The notes under the pieces were generated by a model. The model did no database searches. It was not told the DNA's origin and worked only from the letters and a program-made list of their open reading frames with translations. 64,000 bases of DNA, from contig NZ_JARXWB010000002.1 of NCBI RefSeq assembly GCF_029892425.1, forward strand, positions 124,001 through 188,000, written 5' to 3'. Within the stretch, counting starts at the first letter, position 1; every line of letters begins with the position of its first letter. Origin of the DNA: Bradyrhizobium sp. BR13661 (GTDB taxonomy: Bacteria; Pseudomonadota; Alphaproteobacteria; Rhizobiales; Xanthobacteraceae). Positions 1 through 8,585 of the stretch are shown piece by piece. Position numbers and translations under genes: made by a program.

Positions 1-30
1 GGGCGACTATGCCGGCGACAACGGCAGTGC

Positions 31-139
31 GTTCCCTCCCCCCTTGTGGGGGAGGGTTAGGGAGAGGGGTGGCTCCGGGAGAGATCTGAGTTTGTGGCTA
101 CCCCTCTCCCTGCCCCTCCCCCGCAAGGGGGGAGGGAAC
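31..139. repeat. GC-rich long palindromic intergenic repeat (GTTCCCTCCC family)
   Basis: The stretch opens with GTTCCCTCCC and closes with the complement GGGAGGGAAC. Long arms rich in GGGGAGGG and CCCCTCCC can fold into one long hairpin. The same element, with slight changes, recurs at 11543-11688 and 53972-54119, and a relative lies at 35550-35676. It contains no coding sequence and sits downstream of the sigma factor gene. It is a dispersed intergenic repeat of the kind common in Bradyrhizobium and may work as a strong RNA hairpin. Nothing else recognisable lies between positions 140 and 378. Confidence 0.8.
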
Positions 140-378
140 GAGAGAACGATGCCCGCCTCACTCGCGTGACCCCCAAATACAAAACGACCCGGAGGGGGGC
201 ATCCCGTCCGGGTCGCTGGAGGTATTGGGAGGTTTAACGAAACCGTATGTGATGCTTATAGGGACGAAGTTTTTCCGCCTGATGTTGTGGTTTGTTTCAT
301 TTGTTTCGTCAGCGGTAACGCTTTCGTGTCCCGGGATGGAACCAGGTATCGGGCCCTATCCCATTGAAATCCTTAGGC

Positions 379-990
379 TTAGGCGGCGAAGCGGTCGACG
401 CCGCAACCCTTAAGCAAATCGGCGAGCTGCTTGCGGGCGTAGAACATCCTGGTCTTCACCGTGCTCTGGGGGATGCCGATGATCTGGCCGACCTCCTCCA
501 CCGACTTCTCATGGTAGTAGACGAGGGTGATGATCTCGCGATGCGCGGGTGACAGTTTTTGCACGCAGGCGCGCAGGATGGCGCTGGTGTCGCTGCGGTC
601 GAGCGAGGTCTCGGGCGTGTCGCAATCGTCGGGGATCTGGCGCACGTCTTCCTGGTCGATGTCCTCGAAACGGCGCTGGCGCATCGCGGTCAGCGCCTTG
701 AAGCGGGCGATCGAGAGCAGCCAGGTCGAGACCTGCGAGCGGCCCTGGAACTGGCCGGCGGTGCGCCACACGTCCAGAAACACCTGGCTGACCAGATCTT
801 CTGCCGTGGTCGCGTCACGCACGATGCGCAGGATGAAGCGGTAGACCCGCACATTGTGACGGCAATAGAGAATGTGCATGGCCGTGCGGTTGCCGTCGGC
901 GATGCTTTCGAGAAGCATCTCGTCCGAGGTCGCCTGAGCGGCAATGATGCCCTGGCTGGCTTGGGCGTTGATGGCGATGACGTTCGGCAT
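379..990 (-). CDS. ECF-type RNA polymerase sigma factor
   Basis: This 203-residue protein is a sigma-70 family factor of the short extracytoplasmic-function type. Region 2 spans roughly residues 25-95 and includes the DxxSQVFLDVW helix and the STWLLSIARFKAL recognition segment. Region 4 spans about residues 135-190 and carries a helix-turn-helix ending SVEEVGQIIGIPQSTVKTR. The start chosen at 990 has an AGGAG ribosome-binding site about eight bases upstream; a longer frame to 1041 lacks this. No anti-sigma factor or PhyR/NepR gene lies beside it, so how it is controlled is not visible. The upstream region carries repeated GTTTCGT-type motifs that may be an autoregulatory site. Its target genes are unknown. 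Confidence 0.88.
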   Translation of the reverse strand: MPNVIAINAQASQGIIAAQATSDEMLLESIADGNRTAMHILYCRHNVRVYRFILRIVRDATTAEDLVSQVFLDVWRTAGQFQGRSQVSTWLLSIARFKALTAMRQRRFEDIDQEDVRQIPDDCDTPETSLDRSDTSAILRACVQKLSPAHREIITLVYYHEKSVEEVGQIIGIPQSTVKTRMFYARKQLADLLKGCGVDRFAA

Positions 991-1073
991 GGACTTGGCT
1001 CCTCGGTGACGCCGCAACCGAGCGGCGTTTCCTTGGGTCAAAGTGTTAATCAGCCAACGTTTCGGGACGTCTG

Positions 1074-1139
1074 CACGAAAAGGGGAAAATGGTTTCGTGG
1101 GCCGTTAAATTGTTTCGTCGCGCACATCGCGACGAAACA
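1074..1139. promoter_or_regulatory. Inverted-repeat cluster upstream of the sigma factor gene
   Basis: A perfect 12-bp inverted repeat (TGTTTCGTCGCG at 1111-1122 and its complement at 1128-1139, five bases between) follows a second inverted pair, CACGAAA at 1074-1080 and TTTCGTG at 1093-1099. The decamer TTGTTTCGTC at 1110-1119 also occurs at 301-310 on the other side of the sigma gene. The cluster lies 80-150 bp upstream of the sigma factor start, where a promoter or operator would be expected. The protein that binds it is not known. Confidence 0.5.
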
Positions 1140-1204
1140 TTCGGAGCAAAAAAGCGTGTAATTTCAATGTGTGGAAAATACGGTAGTGCCTGATTGGACT
1201 GCGC

Positions 1205-1229
1205 GGAACCAATTTCGGGGGCTTGCGTT
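1205..1229 (+). promoter_or_regulatory. Possible EcfG-type promoter motif (GGAAC-N16-CGTT)
   Basis: GGAAC at 1205-1209 is followed after exactly 16 bases by CGTT at 1226-1229, matching the known general-stress-response consensus of alphaproteobacteria. It points along the plus strand into the 3' end of the OmpR-type regulator gene, so it would give an antisense or small RNA rather than an mRNA. It could easily be a chance match. Confidence 0.25.
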
Positions 1230-1268
1230 GCGTGCGCCACCGCACACTTCGCTTTCGTCGCCCGATTG

Positions 1269-2006
1269 TTACGCCTTGTCGCCTGCCGGCGAGAACAAAT
1301 AGCCGCCGCCGCGGATGGTGCGGATCACGGCGGGCTTGGTCGGGTCGGGCTCGATCTTGCGGCGGATGCGCATGATGCGCAGGTCGACGGCGCGGTCGAA
1401 GGCTTCCGCGTCGCGCGCGTTGGCCAATTCCAGCAGGCGCTCGCGCGACAGCACGCGCTTGGGATTGGCCGCGAACACTTTCAAGAGCCCGAATTCGGAT
1501 GCGGTCAGCGGATGCTCGTTGCCCTCGTCGTCGCGCAGGGCCTGGGCTTCGAGATCGAGCCACTTTGTCCCAAAGCGTACCAATTGATCCTTGTCCGATT
1601 TCGCGGGCGCGGCCTCGGCACTCGCGGCCTTCGCCGGCGTGCTCCGCCGCAGCACCGAGCGGATGCGCGCCATCAATTCGCGCAGCTCGCAGGGCTTTGC
1701 GACATAGTCGTCGGCGCCGAGCTCGAGGCCGACGACGCGGTCGATCGGGCTCGCTGTCGCCGTGAGCATGATCACGGGCACGTTGATGCGGCTCTTGAGG
1801 TCGCGGATGATCGAGAGGCCGTCTTCCTCGGGCATGTTGAGGTCGAGCACGACGAGGTCGGGCATGCTGCCGTCGATTGCGGTGCGCAAGGACTTGCCGC
1901 CGTCGCACAGCGTCACGGTGAAGCCGTGCATCTTGAGGTAATCGCCGACCATCTCCCGGGCCGGGGCCTCATCGTCGACGATCATGATGTGCTGGCTTTG
2001 TGTCAT
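1269..2006 (-). CDS. OmpR-family two-component response regulator
   Basis: The protein has 245 residues. The receiver domain occupies residues 5-118, with the acidic pair at 11-12, phospho-acceptor Asp55 in VVLDLNMP and the conserved Lys104. After an Ala/Lys-rich linker a winged-helix DNA-binding domain follows at about 140-238 (LTASEFGLLKVF to IRTIRGGGYLF). It is the last gene of a minus-strand operon and begins 35 bases after the stop of the REC-DUF3369 kinase gene, so that kinase, the membrane kinase upstream, or both, are the likely phosphodonors. Target genes are unknown; the adjoining transport genes are plausible candidates. Confidence 0.93.
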   Translation of the reverse strand: MTQSQHIMIVDDEAPAREMVGDYLKMHGFTVTLCDGGKSLRTAIDGSMPDLVVLDLNMPEEDGLSIIRDLKSRINVPVIMLTATASPIDRVVGLELGADDYVAKPCELRELMARIRSVLRRSTPAKAASAEAAPAKSDKDQLVRFGTKWLDLEAQALRDDEGNEHPLTASEFGLLKVFAANPKRVLSRERLLELANARDAEAFDRAVDLRIMRIRRKIEPDPTKPAVIRTIRGGGYLFSPAGDKA

Positions 2007-2041
2007 GTCACTTCGGAATCTTGCAGATATTGGTGCTCAAA

Positions 2042-3787
2042 TCACGGCATCTCGGTCGCGGGCAGGGTGATGGTGAAGGTCGAGCCCTTGCCCGGCCCGT
2101 CGCTGTCGGCGGTTACCTCGCCGCCATGCATATCGATAATACGCTTGACGATGGACAACCCAAGCCCCGTCGAGCTCTCACCTGCCGTCGGTTTTGCGGA
2201 TAGCCGCTGGAACCGGCCGAACAGGCGGCCGAGATCCTCCGGTGACAGGCCGGCGCCCTCGTCGCTGACGCGGATGATGGTGTCGTTGCCCTCATGGCTG
2301 ACCGCCACAGTGATCTTGCCTGCGATCGGCGAGTATTTGATGGCATTGCTGATCAGATTGTCGATCGCCTCGCGGATGCGGTCGGTGTCGCACATGGTGA
2401 CGATGTTGGCCGGCGCAGTGACGTGGATCGCCTGCTGCTTGTTGACCGCGAGCGGCTGGTTGGCCTCGGCGACCTCCTTCACCAGCGCCGCGACGTCGAC
2501 CGGCTCGCGGCGGATGGTGATGTCGAAGGCATCCGCCATCGCGTCCGAGATCAGATGGTCGACCATCGTGGTCAGGCGCTTGGTGGCGTCGCGGATGTGA
2601 TCGACCTGCGCGACCACGCCTGACGCCGAGGCGCCGGTCGAGATCAGCTCCTTCAGCATCTCGGTGCGGCCGAGGATGACGCCGAGCGGGTTCTTCAGAT
2701 CGTGCGCGACGGTACCCAAAATCTCGTTCTTGAAGCCGTTGGCGCGCTGCAGCCGCAGCCATTGCGCCGAGAGCCGGCGGTTGGCTTGCATCAGCGCGCG
2801 GGTGCGCTGGGCGACGCGGTCTTCCAGCTGGGTGTTGGCGTCCTGGAGCTGCTGGTAGAGGATGACGTTGTCGAACGCGATCGAGAGCCGGCTCGAGAAG
2901 ATCTCGACCAGCGAGCGGTCGGTCTCCGACAGCTCGCGCTCGGCCTGCAGCAGCACCACGACCTCGCGGCCGGATCCGGTGCGCAAATAGATCACGCTGC
3001 GATGGTCGGCGAATTCGTTCTTGCGGCCCTGGAACGCGGCTTCCACCATCGCGCGCAAATCAGGATCGAGCGCCTTCGACGAGGTCGTGCCGATGAAGCG
3101 GCTGTAGCAGCCGCTGCCGGCAAGCACGGAGAGCTCGGGGTCGACGCCGCCATTGTCGCGCAGGACGAGGATGCCGGCGCAGTCGGCATTGAGCAGCGAG
3201 GCGAGCTGGGTCAGCACGCCCTCGGCGAGCCGCTGCATCGACTTGAAGTCGTACAGCGTCGAGGCGGCATCGATGATGATTTCGAGCCCGCGCCGCGTCT
3301 GCACCATGCGCTCGAGCTGCTGGTAGGAGCGCAGCGCCGCGGTCAGTGAGGTGAACAGCTTGTCGGCGGTGAGCTCGGTCTTGGCCTTGTAGTCGTTGAT
3401 GTCGTACTGCACGATCACGCGCCGCTCCGGCGCCTGGCCGGGCTGGCCGGTGCGCAGGATGATGCGCACGGTCTCGTTCTTGAGCTCGTTGCGGATGTAT
3501 TCGACGAGCTCGAGGCCGGCGACGTCGGTCTCCATGATGACATCGAGCAGCACTGCGGCAATGTCGCCGTGCGCAGCCATCAGCTTGCGACCTTCCGCCG
3601 CCGAATGGGCCGAGAGGATCTCCAGGCCCTGGCCGTTGAGGCTGTAGTCCGAGAGCGCAAATCGGGTGCCGTCGTGCACGGCCGGATCGTCGTCGATGAC
3701 GGCGATTTTCCATTTCCGGGCGTCCATATCCTCCGACGCGGTACCGGTATCGTCGATCAGGTGGAGGACATCGTCCTGTTCGGCCAT
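2042..3787 (-). CDS. Receiver-DUF3369-histidine kinase (cytosolic hybrid kinase)
   Basis: The 581-residue protein begins with a receiver domain (residues 25-150, phospho-acceptor Asp82 in LLDVIME). A DUF3369-type region with a GAF-like fold follows (about 160-310), then a short coiled coil. The HisKA domain has its phospho-histidine at His362 in the motif TVAHDLKNP. The HATPase domain has an N box near 465-480, DEGAG near 520 and GLGLSIVKRI near 550. No membrane segment is present, so it is cytosolic. The N-terminal receiver suggests it is itself a phosphorylation target, perhaps of the membrane kinase encoded just upstream, whose gene it overlaps by 31 bases. This makes a phosphorelay ending at the OmpR regulator plausible. 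Confidence 0.9.
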   Translation of the reverse strand: MAEQDDVLHLIDDTGTASEDMDARKWKIAVIDDDPAVHDGTRFALSDYSLNGQGLEILSAHSAAEGRKLMAAHGDIAAVLLDVIMETDVAGLELVEYIRNELKNETVRIILRTGQPGQAPERRVIVQYDINDYKAKTELTADKLFTSLTAALRSYQQLERMVQTRRGLEIIIDAASTLYDFKSMQRLAEGVLTQLASLLNADCAGILVLRDNGGVDPELSVLAGSGCYSRFIGTTSSKALDPDLRAMVEAAFQGRKNEFADHRSVIYLRTGSGREVVVLLQAERELSETDRSLVEIFSSRLSIAFDNVILYQQLQDANTQLEDRVAQRTRALMQANRRLSAQWLRLQRANGFKNEILGTVAHDLKNPLGVILGRTEMLKELISTGASASGVVAQVDHIRDATKRLTTMVDHLISDAMADAFDITIRREPVDVAALVKEVAEANQPLAVNKQQAIHVTAPANIVTMCDTDRIREAIDNLISNAIKYSPIAGKITVAVSHEGNDTIIRVSDEGAGLSPEDLGRLFGRFQRLSAKPTAGESSTGLGLSIVKRIIDMHGGEVTADSDGPGKGSTFTITLPATEMP

Positions 3788-5835
3788 TGCGAAGTCCCGT
3801 CACTTTCTGCGCTTTGCGCGCCGCCCTTGGCGATCCGCGGCATGATAATCCGAAAAGTAGTGCCTTGTCCCAGCTTGGATTCCAGCATCATCCGCCCGCC
3901 CAACTGCTGGGTGACGAGGTTATAGACGATATGGAGGCCGAGTCCCGTGCCACCTTCATTGCGCCTTGTGGTAAAGAATGGGTCAAAGGCCTGGCGCTGC
4001 ACGTCAGGCGTCATGCCGGCCCCGTCATCGGCAAAGATGATCTCGATATCGTCGGTGCCGCGCGGCTTGGCTGCGATCGTGATGGTGCCGGCGCGGCCGT
4101 CGGCAAAGGCGTGGTTGGCGGCGTTCAGGAAGAGGTTGGTCAGGATCTGGCCATAGGAGCCGGGATAGCCGTCGAGCAGCAGCCCCTCGGGCACGTCGAC
4201 CTGGAGCGTGGTCGGCGAGCGCTTGAGAACGGGTCGCAGGCTGGCGATGATCTGGTCGGTGGCTTCGCTCAATGAGAACTGACGGCGCTCGGCATGGGAG
4301 CGGTCGACCGCGACCTGCTTGAACGACTGGATCAGCTCGCCGGCGCGGGTGAGATTGGCGACCAACTGTTGCGAGGCATCGCGCGAGGACTGCACGAACT
4401 CTTCCAGCTGCGAGCGGCGCAAGCCCCCGTCGCCCCTGAGCTGGGCCTCGAAGATCTCGCTGCGCCTGGCAAAGCTCGAGGCCACGGTCAGGCTGATGCC
4501 GATCGGGTTGTTGACCTCATGCGCGACGCCGGCGACGAGGCCGCCGAGCGCGGCGAGCCTTTCGGCGTCGATCAGGTTCTGCTGCGCCGCGTTGAGTTCG
4601 AGCAGCGCGCTCTCGGCCTTTTCCTTCGACGCCCGCAATTCGTCCTCGGTCTCGCGCTTGGCGATCGCGTTCTCGCGGAACACTTCCACCGCGCGGGCCA
4701 TCGCGCCGACCTCGTCGCGGGCCTTGGTGCCCTGCACCTCGCGGCCGAGATCGCCGAGCGTGATCGCGCGCATCGCGGTCATGATCTGCTGCAGCGGCAG
4801 CCGGATTGACAGCGCGATCAGCACGCCGGCGGTGAGGATGATGCCGAGAAAGATCACCGCAATGGACAGCACGCGGCGTGAAATATCCGCCAGCGTGCGG
4901 TCGAAGGTTTCCTGCGCCTTCTGCTCGCGCTGGCGCATCTTGGTCGAGAGATCGTCGATGGCGCCGATCGCCTCGGCCTGGCTGGCGTCGATGGTGTTGC
5001 GCAATAGCTCGGTGCGGTTGGTCAGCTGCTCGGAGAGCTTTGCAAAGCCCTCGCGCATCGCCATGGTGCGGACCGCGAGCTTTTGCAGCGCCATCTTCTG
5101 CAGATCGTTGTCGGCAAGATCGATCATCACGGGGATGGTCTTCTCGATCGTCTCGGTGTGGCGGCGCGCGTCGTCAGCCGCGCCTGATGACTGCGACAGA
5201 TAGTACGAGTTGGCCGCGACCAGCATCGCGGTGAAGGCTTCGCGCGACTTGCCGAGCGAGGGCCAGATCAGCGCATCGCGATGGCCGGTGGCGCCTTCGA
5301 TGATCGAGTACAGGCCGGCCATGTCCCTGGCCGGGCCCTGCACCTGCTCCTCATAGGTCTTGGCGATGGTCGCCTGCACGCTGCGCAGCTCGCCAAAGCC
5401 GTTGAGGAAGCGGTCGGTGGTGCGCTCCAGCTCCTCGACCGAGCCGGACAGCATCGGGTCCTTGGCGGCGCGGTCGGTCAGCGTGCCCAGCACGGCCTCG
5501 CGCAACAGCAGGATCTCGGCGAACAGGTCCGGGCTCGGCTGGTTGATGTAGCGGTGGATCAGGTTCTGCAGGCGCCCGGTCTCGCTTTCGAGCAGCGCCA
5601 GGATCCGGTCGGATTCCCTGACCTGCCGCACGTCGTCCCAGGCCGAGCCCAGCACCTGCGCGCCGTTCCAGATCATCGCCACCAGCACGATCACCACCGC
5701 GGAGTTCAGCGCCGCGATCGACAGGATGCGCCAGCGGATCGGCACCGCCCGCAGCACGCCGACGAGGCGCGCGCGCAGCCGCCCGACCGGGCCGGACGGC
5801 CGTTCTGCGATCTCGCTGGTGCCGGGCGCGATCAA
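3757..5835 (-). CDS. Membrane sensor histidine kinase with large periplasmic domain and HAMP
   Basis: The protein has 692 residues. Two membrane helices (about 36-57 and 321-343) enclose a mostly helical periplasmic sensor region of roughly 260 residues. A HAMP linker (about 343-395) and a coiled coil follow. The HisKA domain has His439 in the motif GVAHEVNNPIG, and the C-terminal HATPase carries DDGAGM and GGTGLGLHIVYNLV. This H-box variant is typical of C4-dicarboxylate DctB-like kinases. The gene starts six bases after the stop of the TRAP binding-protein gene and its end overlaps the next kinase gene by 31 bases, so all are almost certainly cotranscribed. The ligand is unknown; the neighbouring binding protein is the obvious candidate for delivering it. 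Confidence 0.92.
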   Translation of the reverse strand: MIAPGTSEIAERPSGPVGRLRARLVGVLRAVPIRWRILSIAALNSAVVIVLVAMIWNGAQVLGSAWDDVRQVRESDRILALLESETGRLQNLIHRYINQPSPDLFAEILLLREAVLGTLTDRAAKDPMLSGSVEELERTTDRFLNGFGELRSVQATIAKTYEEQVQGPARDMAGLYSIIEGATGHRDALIWPSLGKSREAFTAMLVAANSYYLSQSSGAADDARRHTETIEKTIPVMIDLADNDLQKMALQKLAVRTMAMREGFAKLSEQLTNRTELLRNTIDASQAEAIGAIDDLSTKMRQREQKAQETFDRTLADISRRVLSIAVIFLGIILTAGVLIALSIRLPLQQIMTAMRAITLGDLGREVQGTKARDEVGAMARAVEVFRENAIAKRETEDELRASKEKAESALLELNAAQQNLIDAERLAALGGLVAGVAHEVNNPIGISLTVASSFARRSEIFEAQLRGDGGLRRSQLEEFVQSSRDASQQLVANLTRAGELIQSFKQVAVDRSHAERRQFSLSEATDQIIASLRPVLKRSPTTLQVDVPEGLLLDGYPGSYGQILTNLFLNAANHAFADGRAGTITIAAKPRGTDDIEIIFADDGAGMTPDVQRQAFDPFFTTRRNEGGTGLGLHIVYNLVTQQLGGRMMLESKLGQGTTFRIIMPRIAKGGAQSAESDGTSQWPNRTMSST

Positions 5836-5841
5836 GCGGCG

Positions 5842-6852
5842 TCACTCCACCTTGCGAATGCGTTCGATCAGTGCGGCCGCGGTAGGATCCTGCGCGGTCT
5901 TGGCGTAGATCGGCGCCATCGCGTCCTCGAACGGCTTGCGGTCAATCGTCCTGATCACGGAAATGCCGGCGGCCTCCGCCTTGCGCTGCGACTGCTCCTC
6001 GAGGTCGCGCCATTTCTCGCGCATGTACAGGCTCGAGCGCGCCGCGGCTTCCCTGAAGATGGTCTGGTCCTCGGCCGACAGGCTCTTCCAGGCCTTGAGC
6101 GAGATCACCAGCACTTCGGGGCTCATCGTGTGCTCGGTGAGAGTGTAGTAGACGGCGTGCTTGTAATGGTCTGTGGTCACGAAGGATGGCCAGTTGTTCT
6201 CGGCGCCGTCGATCAGATGGGTCGCGAGCCCCGTGAGCACCTGCCCATACGGCAGTTCGATCGGCTCGGCGCCGAGGGCGCGGATCATATCGCTCATCAA
6301 CTCCGATTGCTGCACCCGGATCCGCAAACCCTTGAGATCGGCGATGCTCTTCACCGGACGGACGTTGTTGTAGATCGAGCGTGCCCCGGAATCGTAGAAG
6401 GCGAGCCCGACGAAGCCGTAGGGCTCGAAGCTGCCGAGGATTTCCTTGCCGATCGGCCCGTCCAGCACCTTCTGCATGTGCTCGATGGACCGGAACAGGA
6501 ACGGCATGGCCAGCACGTTCATCGCCGGAACGAAATTGCCGATCAGGGCGACGTTGGTCCGGTTGAGGTCGATCGCGCCGGCGCGCGTCTGCTCGATCGT
6601 CTCCTTCTCCTCGCCGAGCTGGCGGGAGTGAAACACCTTGATCTCGTGGCGGCCGCCGGTGCGCTCAGCGATCAGGGCGCCCATGTAGCGCAGCGCCTGG
6701 ACGGTCGGGTAGTTCTCGGTCTGGGTGTCGGCGGCGCGGAATTCGCGCGCAGCCACGCTCGTCGCGCCCACGTCCATCGTGAACGTGGCGAGCAGAAGCG
6801 CGACGAAAATCACCCCGGTCCGTGAGAGTTCGGCACGGTTTAACACTGGCAC
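5842..6852 (-). CDS. TRAP-type (DctP family) periplasmic solute-binding protein, no permease genes nearby
   Basis: The protein is a DctP-family extracytoplasmic solute receptor of about 336 residues. It has a hydrophobic signal segment (TGVIFVALLLATFTM) and the family features of a REFRAADTQ start, SRQLGEEKETIEQ, a central LKGLRIRVQQS and GAENNWPSF. The frame stays open to 7122, but the GTG at 6852 is preferred because it has a GAGG ribosome-binding site and puts the signal peptide at the N-terminus; a TTG at 6858 is also possible. No DctQ or DctM permease gene is present. Instead the gene heads a two-component operon, which suggests a sensory rather than, or as well as, a transport role. Confidence 0.85.
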   Translation of the reverse strand: MPVLNRAELSRTGVIFVALLLATFTMDVGATSVAAREFRAADTQTENYPTVQALRYMGALIAERTGGRHEIKVFHSRQLGEEKETIEQTRAGAIDLNRTNVALIGNFVPAMNVLAMPFLFRSIEHMQKVLDGPIGKEILGSFEPYGFVGLAFYDSGARSIYNNVRPVKSIADLKGLRIRVQQSELMSDMIRALGAEPIELPYGQVLTGLATHLIDGAENNWPSFVTTDHYKHAVYYTLTEHTMSPEVLVISLKAWKSLSAEDQTIFREAAARSSLYMREKWRDLEEQSQRKAEAAGISVIRTIDRKPFEDAMAPIYAKTAQDPTAAALIERIRKVE

Positions 6853-6910
6853 ACTCAACCCCTCGGAGATGGAGTCTATGGCGGGACCAAAAGGTTCAAT
6901 GCAATCTAAA

Positions 6911-6954
6911 GCGTTTTCGAGCGAAGTGGATACCGGTTCGCGTGAAGAAAACGC
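6911..6954. repeat. Short rhizobial palindromic repeat (GCGTTTTC...GAAAACGC)
   Basis: GCGTTTTC at 6911-6918 pairs with GAAAACGC at 6947-6954, with a GC-rich centre that includes the hexamer ACCGGT. This looks like a dispersed intergenic element widespread in Rhizobiales. It lies in the 257-bp divergent region between the TRAP binding-protein gene and the UgpB-like gene. No clear promoter could be picked out there. Confidence 0.6.
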
Positions 6955-7109
6955 GTCAAAGCTAAAAATCCAGATGGTAAAGGGAAGGCCATCCCGCCCG
7001 GGCCGGTGATTGTGCGGTGCCGCCGCCGTCATTCCCGGTTGAAACGTTGGGTGCCGCGCCTTAAGCAGGGTGCGGCCGCCTTTTGCCGCTTGATACGGGA
7101 AGAGCCATC

Positions 7110-8435
7110 GTGATTTCAGCATTGCGCCTTTTGCAGGTCGTCGCGGTGACCGCGGTCCTTACGTCAAGCTTACAGGCGCAAGCGGCCACCGATATCGCGT
7201 GGTGGCACGCCATGTCGGGTGAGCTCGGCAAGCAGCTCGAAAAGCTCGCCACCGATTTCAACGCTTCGCAGTCCGATTACCGCGTCGTGCCATCGTATAA
7301 GGGCAATTACACCGAGACGGTGACGGCCGCGATCTTCGCCTTCCGCTCGCGCAGCCAGCCGGCGATCGTCCAGGTCAACGAGGTCGCCACCGCAACGATG
7401 ACCGCCGCCAAGGGCGCGATCTATCCGGTCTACAGCATGATGCGCGACATGGGCGAGCCGTTCTCGCTCAACGACTATCTTCCGGCGGTCTCCGGCTATT
7501 ACACCGATGCGTCAGGCAATCTGCTGTCGTTCCCGTTCAACTCCTCGACGCCGATCCTCTATTACAACAAGACCATGTTCCGCGCCGCCGGCCTTGATCC
7601 CGAGACGCCGCCGAAGACGTGGCCCGAACTCGGCGCGCTTGCAAAGCGCCTGCGTGATTACGGCGCTGTCTGCGGCTTCACCACGTCGTGGCCGTCCTGG
7701 ATCCATGTCGAGAATTTTTCGGCGTTCCACAATCTTCCGCTGGCCACGCGCGCCAATGGCTTTGGTGGCCTCGATGCGGAATTGACCATCAACAATCCTG
7801 TGGTCGTCAAGCACATCGCCCAGCTCGCCGAATGGCAAAAGACAAAACTGTTCGACTATAGCGGCCGCGGGCAGTCGGCCGAGCCGCGCTTCCAGAACGG
7901 CGAATGCGGCATCTTCATCGGCTCTTCGGCGACGCGCGCCGACATCAAGGCTAATTCAAAGTTCGACATCGGCTACGGCATGATGCCGTACTGGCCAGAC
8001 ATAGCAGGCGCGCCGCAGAATTCCATCATCGGCGGCGCCACGCTCTGGGTGCTGCGCGACCGGCCGCGCGAGGAGTACAAGGGCGTGGCGCGGTTCTTCG
8101 CTTATCTGTCGCAGCCCGGCGTGCAGGCCGTCTGGCATCAGAACACCGGATATCTGCCAATCACCCGCGCCGCCTTCGAGCTGACGCGCGCGCAAGGCTT
8201 CTACGAGCGCAATCCGGGCTCGGCGATCTCATTCGAGGAGATCACGCTGCATCAACCGACCGAGAATTCGAAGGGCATCCGGCTCGGCTCCTTCAACCTG
8301 ATCCGTGGCACGATCGAGGATGAGCTGGAGCAGGCCTTTGCCGGCCAGAAGAGCGCGCAAGCCGCCCTCGATTCCGCCGTCGAGCGCGGCAACAAGCTCC
8401 TGCGCCAGTTCGAGCGCGCCAGTCCGGAACGGTAG
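7110..8435 (+). CDS. ABC transporter substrate-binding protein, UgpB/glycerol-3-phosphate-like
   Basis: This family-1 extracellular binding protein of 441 residues resembles UgpB, the sn-glycerol-3-phosphate receptor. A signal peptide (about residues 1-25, ending LQAQA) precedes ATDIAWWHAM, with FPFNSSTPILYYNKTMF and FTTSWPSWIHVENFSAFHN further on, all typical of UgpB. The GTG at 7110 is chosen because GGGAAG lies about eight bases upstream; an in-frame TTG at 7083 would give an odd leader. No UgpA, UgpE or UgpC genes are present, so it is an orphan. The substrate is inferred from family resemblance only. Confidence 0.85.
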   Translation: MISALRLLQVVAVTAVLTSSLQAQAATDIAWWHAMSGELGKQLEKLATDFNASQSDYRVVPSYKGNYTETVTAAIFAFRSRSQPAIVQVNEVATATMTAAKGAIYPVYSMMRDMGEPFSLNDYLPAVSGYYTDASGNLLSFPFNSSTPILYYNKTMFRAAGLDPETPPKTWPELGALAKRLRDYGAVCGFTTSWPSWIHVENFSAFHNLPLATRANGFGGLDAELTINNPVVVKHIAQLAEWQKTKLFDYSGRGQSAEPRFQNGECGIFIGSSATRADIKANSKFDIGYGMMPYWPDIAGAPQNSIIGGATLWVLRDRPREEYKGVARFFAYLSQPGVQAVWHQNTGYLPITRAAFELTRAQGFYERNPGSAISFEEITLHQPTENSKGIRLGSFNLIRGTIEDELEQAFAGQKSAQAALDSAVERGNKLLRQFERASPER

Positions 8436-8481
8436 GGGGATGGGAGCTCGGCGTTGCTTGGAGCGCGAGACCTCTCCACGC

Positions 8482-8563
8482 CGTCATGGCCGGGCCTGTC
8501 CCGGCCATCCAGTTTTGCGGCAGCCGAAGAACGTGGATGCCCGGGACAAGCCCGGGCATGACG
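8482..8563. repeat. GC-rich palindromic intergenic repeat (CGTCATGGCCGGG family)
   Basis: CGTCATGGCCGGGC at the left end is mirrored by GCCCGGGCATGACG at the right end, with internal complementary blocks. The element fills most of the 150-bp gap between the UgpB-like gene and the phosphotransferase gene. It probably forms a long stem in RNA and may stop or insulate transcription. Confidence 0.7.
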
Positions 8564-8585
8564 AGCTCAAACTATTAGGCGTGCG

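Noticed and set aside
1194-2600. 468-codon plus-strand frame across two regulatory genes
   Set aside because: It is the mirror of the OmpR regulator and kinase genes, which carry all expected catalytic motifs.
5281-6825. 514-codon plus-strand frame opposite the kinase and TRAP receptor genes
   Set aside because: Composition rich in His, Arg, Ala and Asp without domains, typical of antisense reading of high-GC genes.
5842-7122. 426-codon version of the TRAP receptor
   Set aside because: It would overlap the divergent UgpB-like gene and bury the signal peptide; the GTG at 6852 is preferred.
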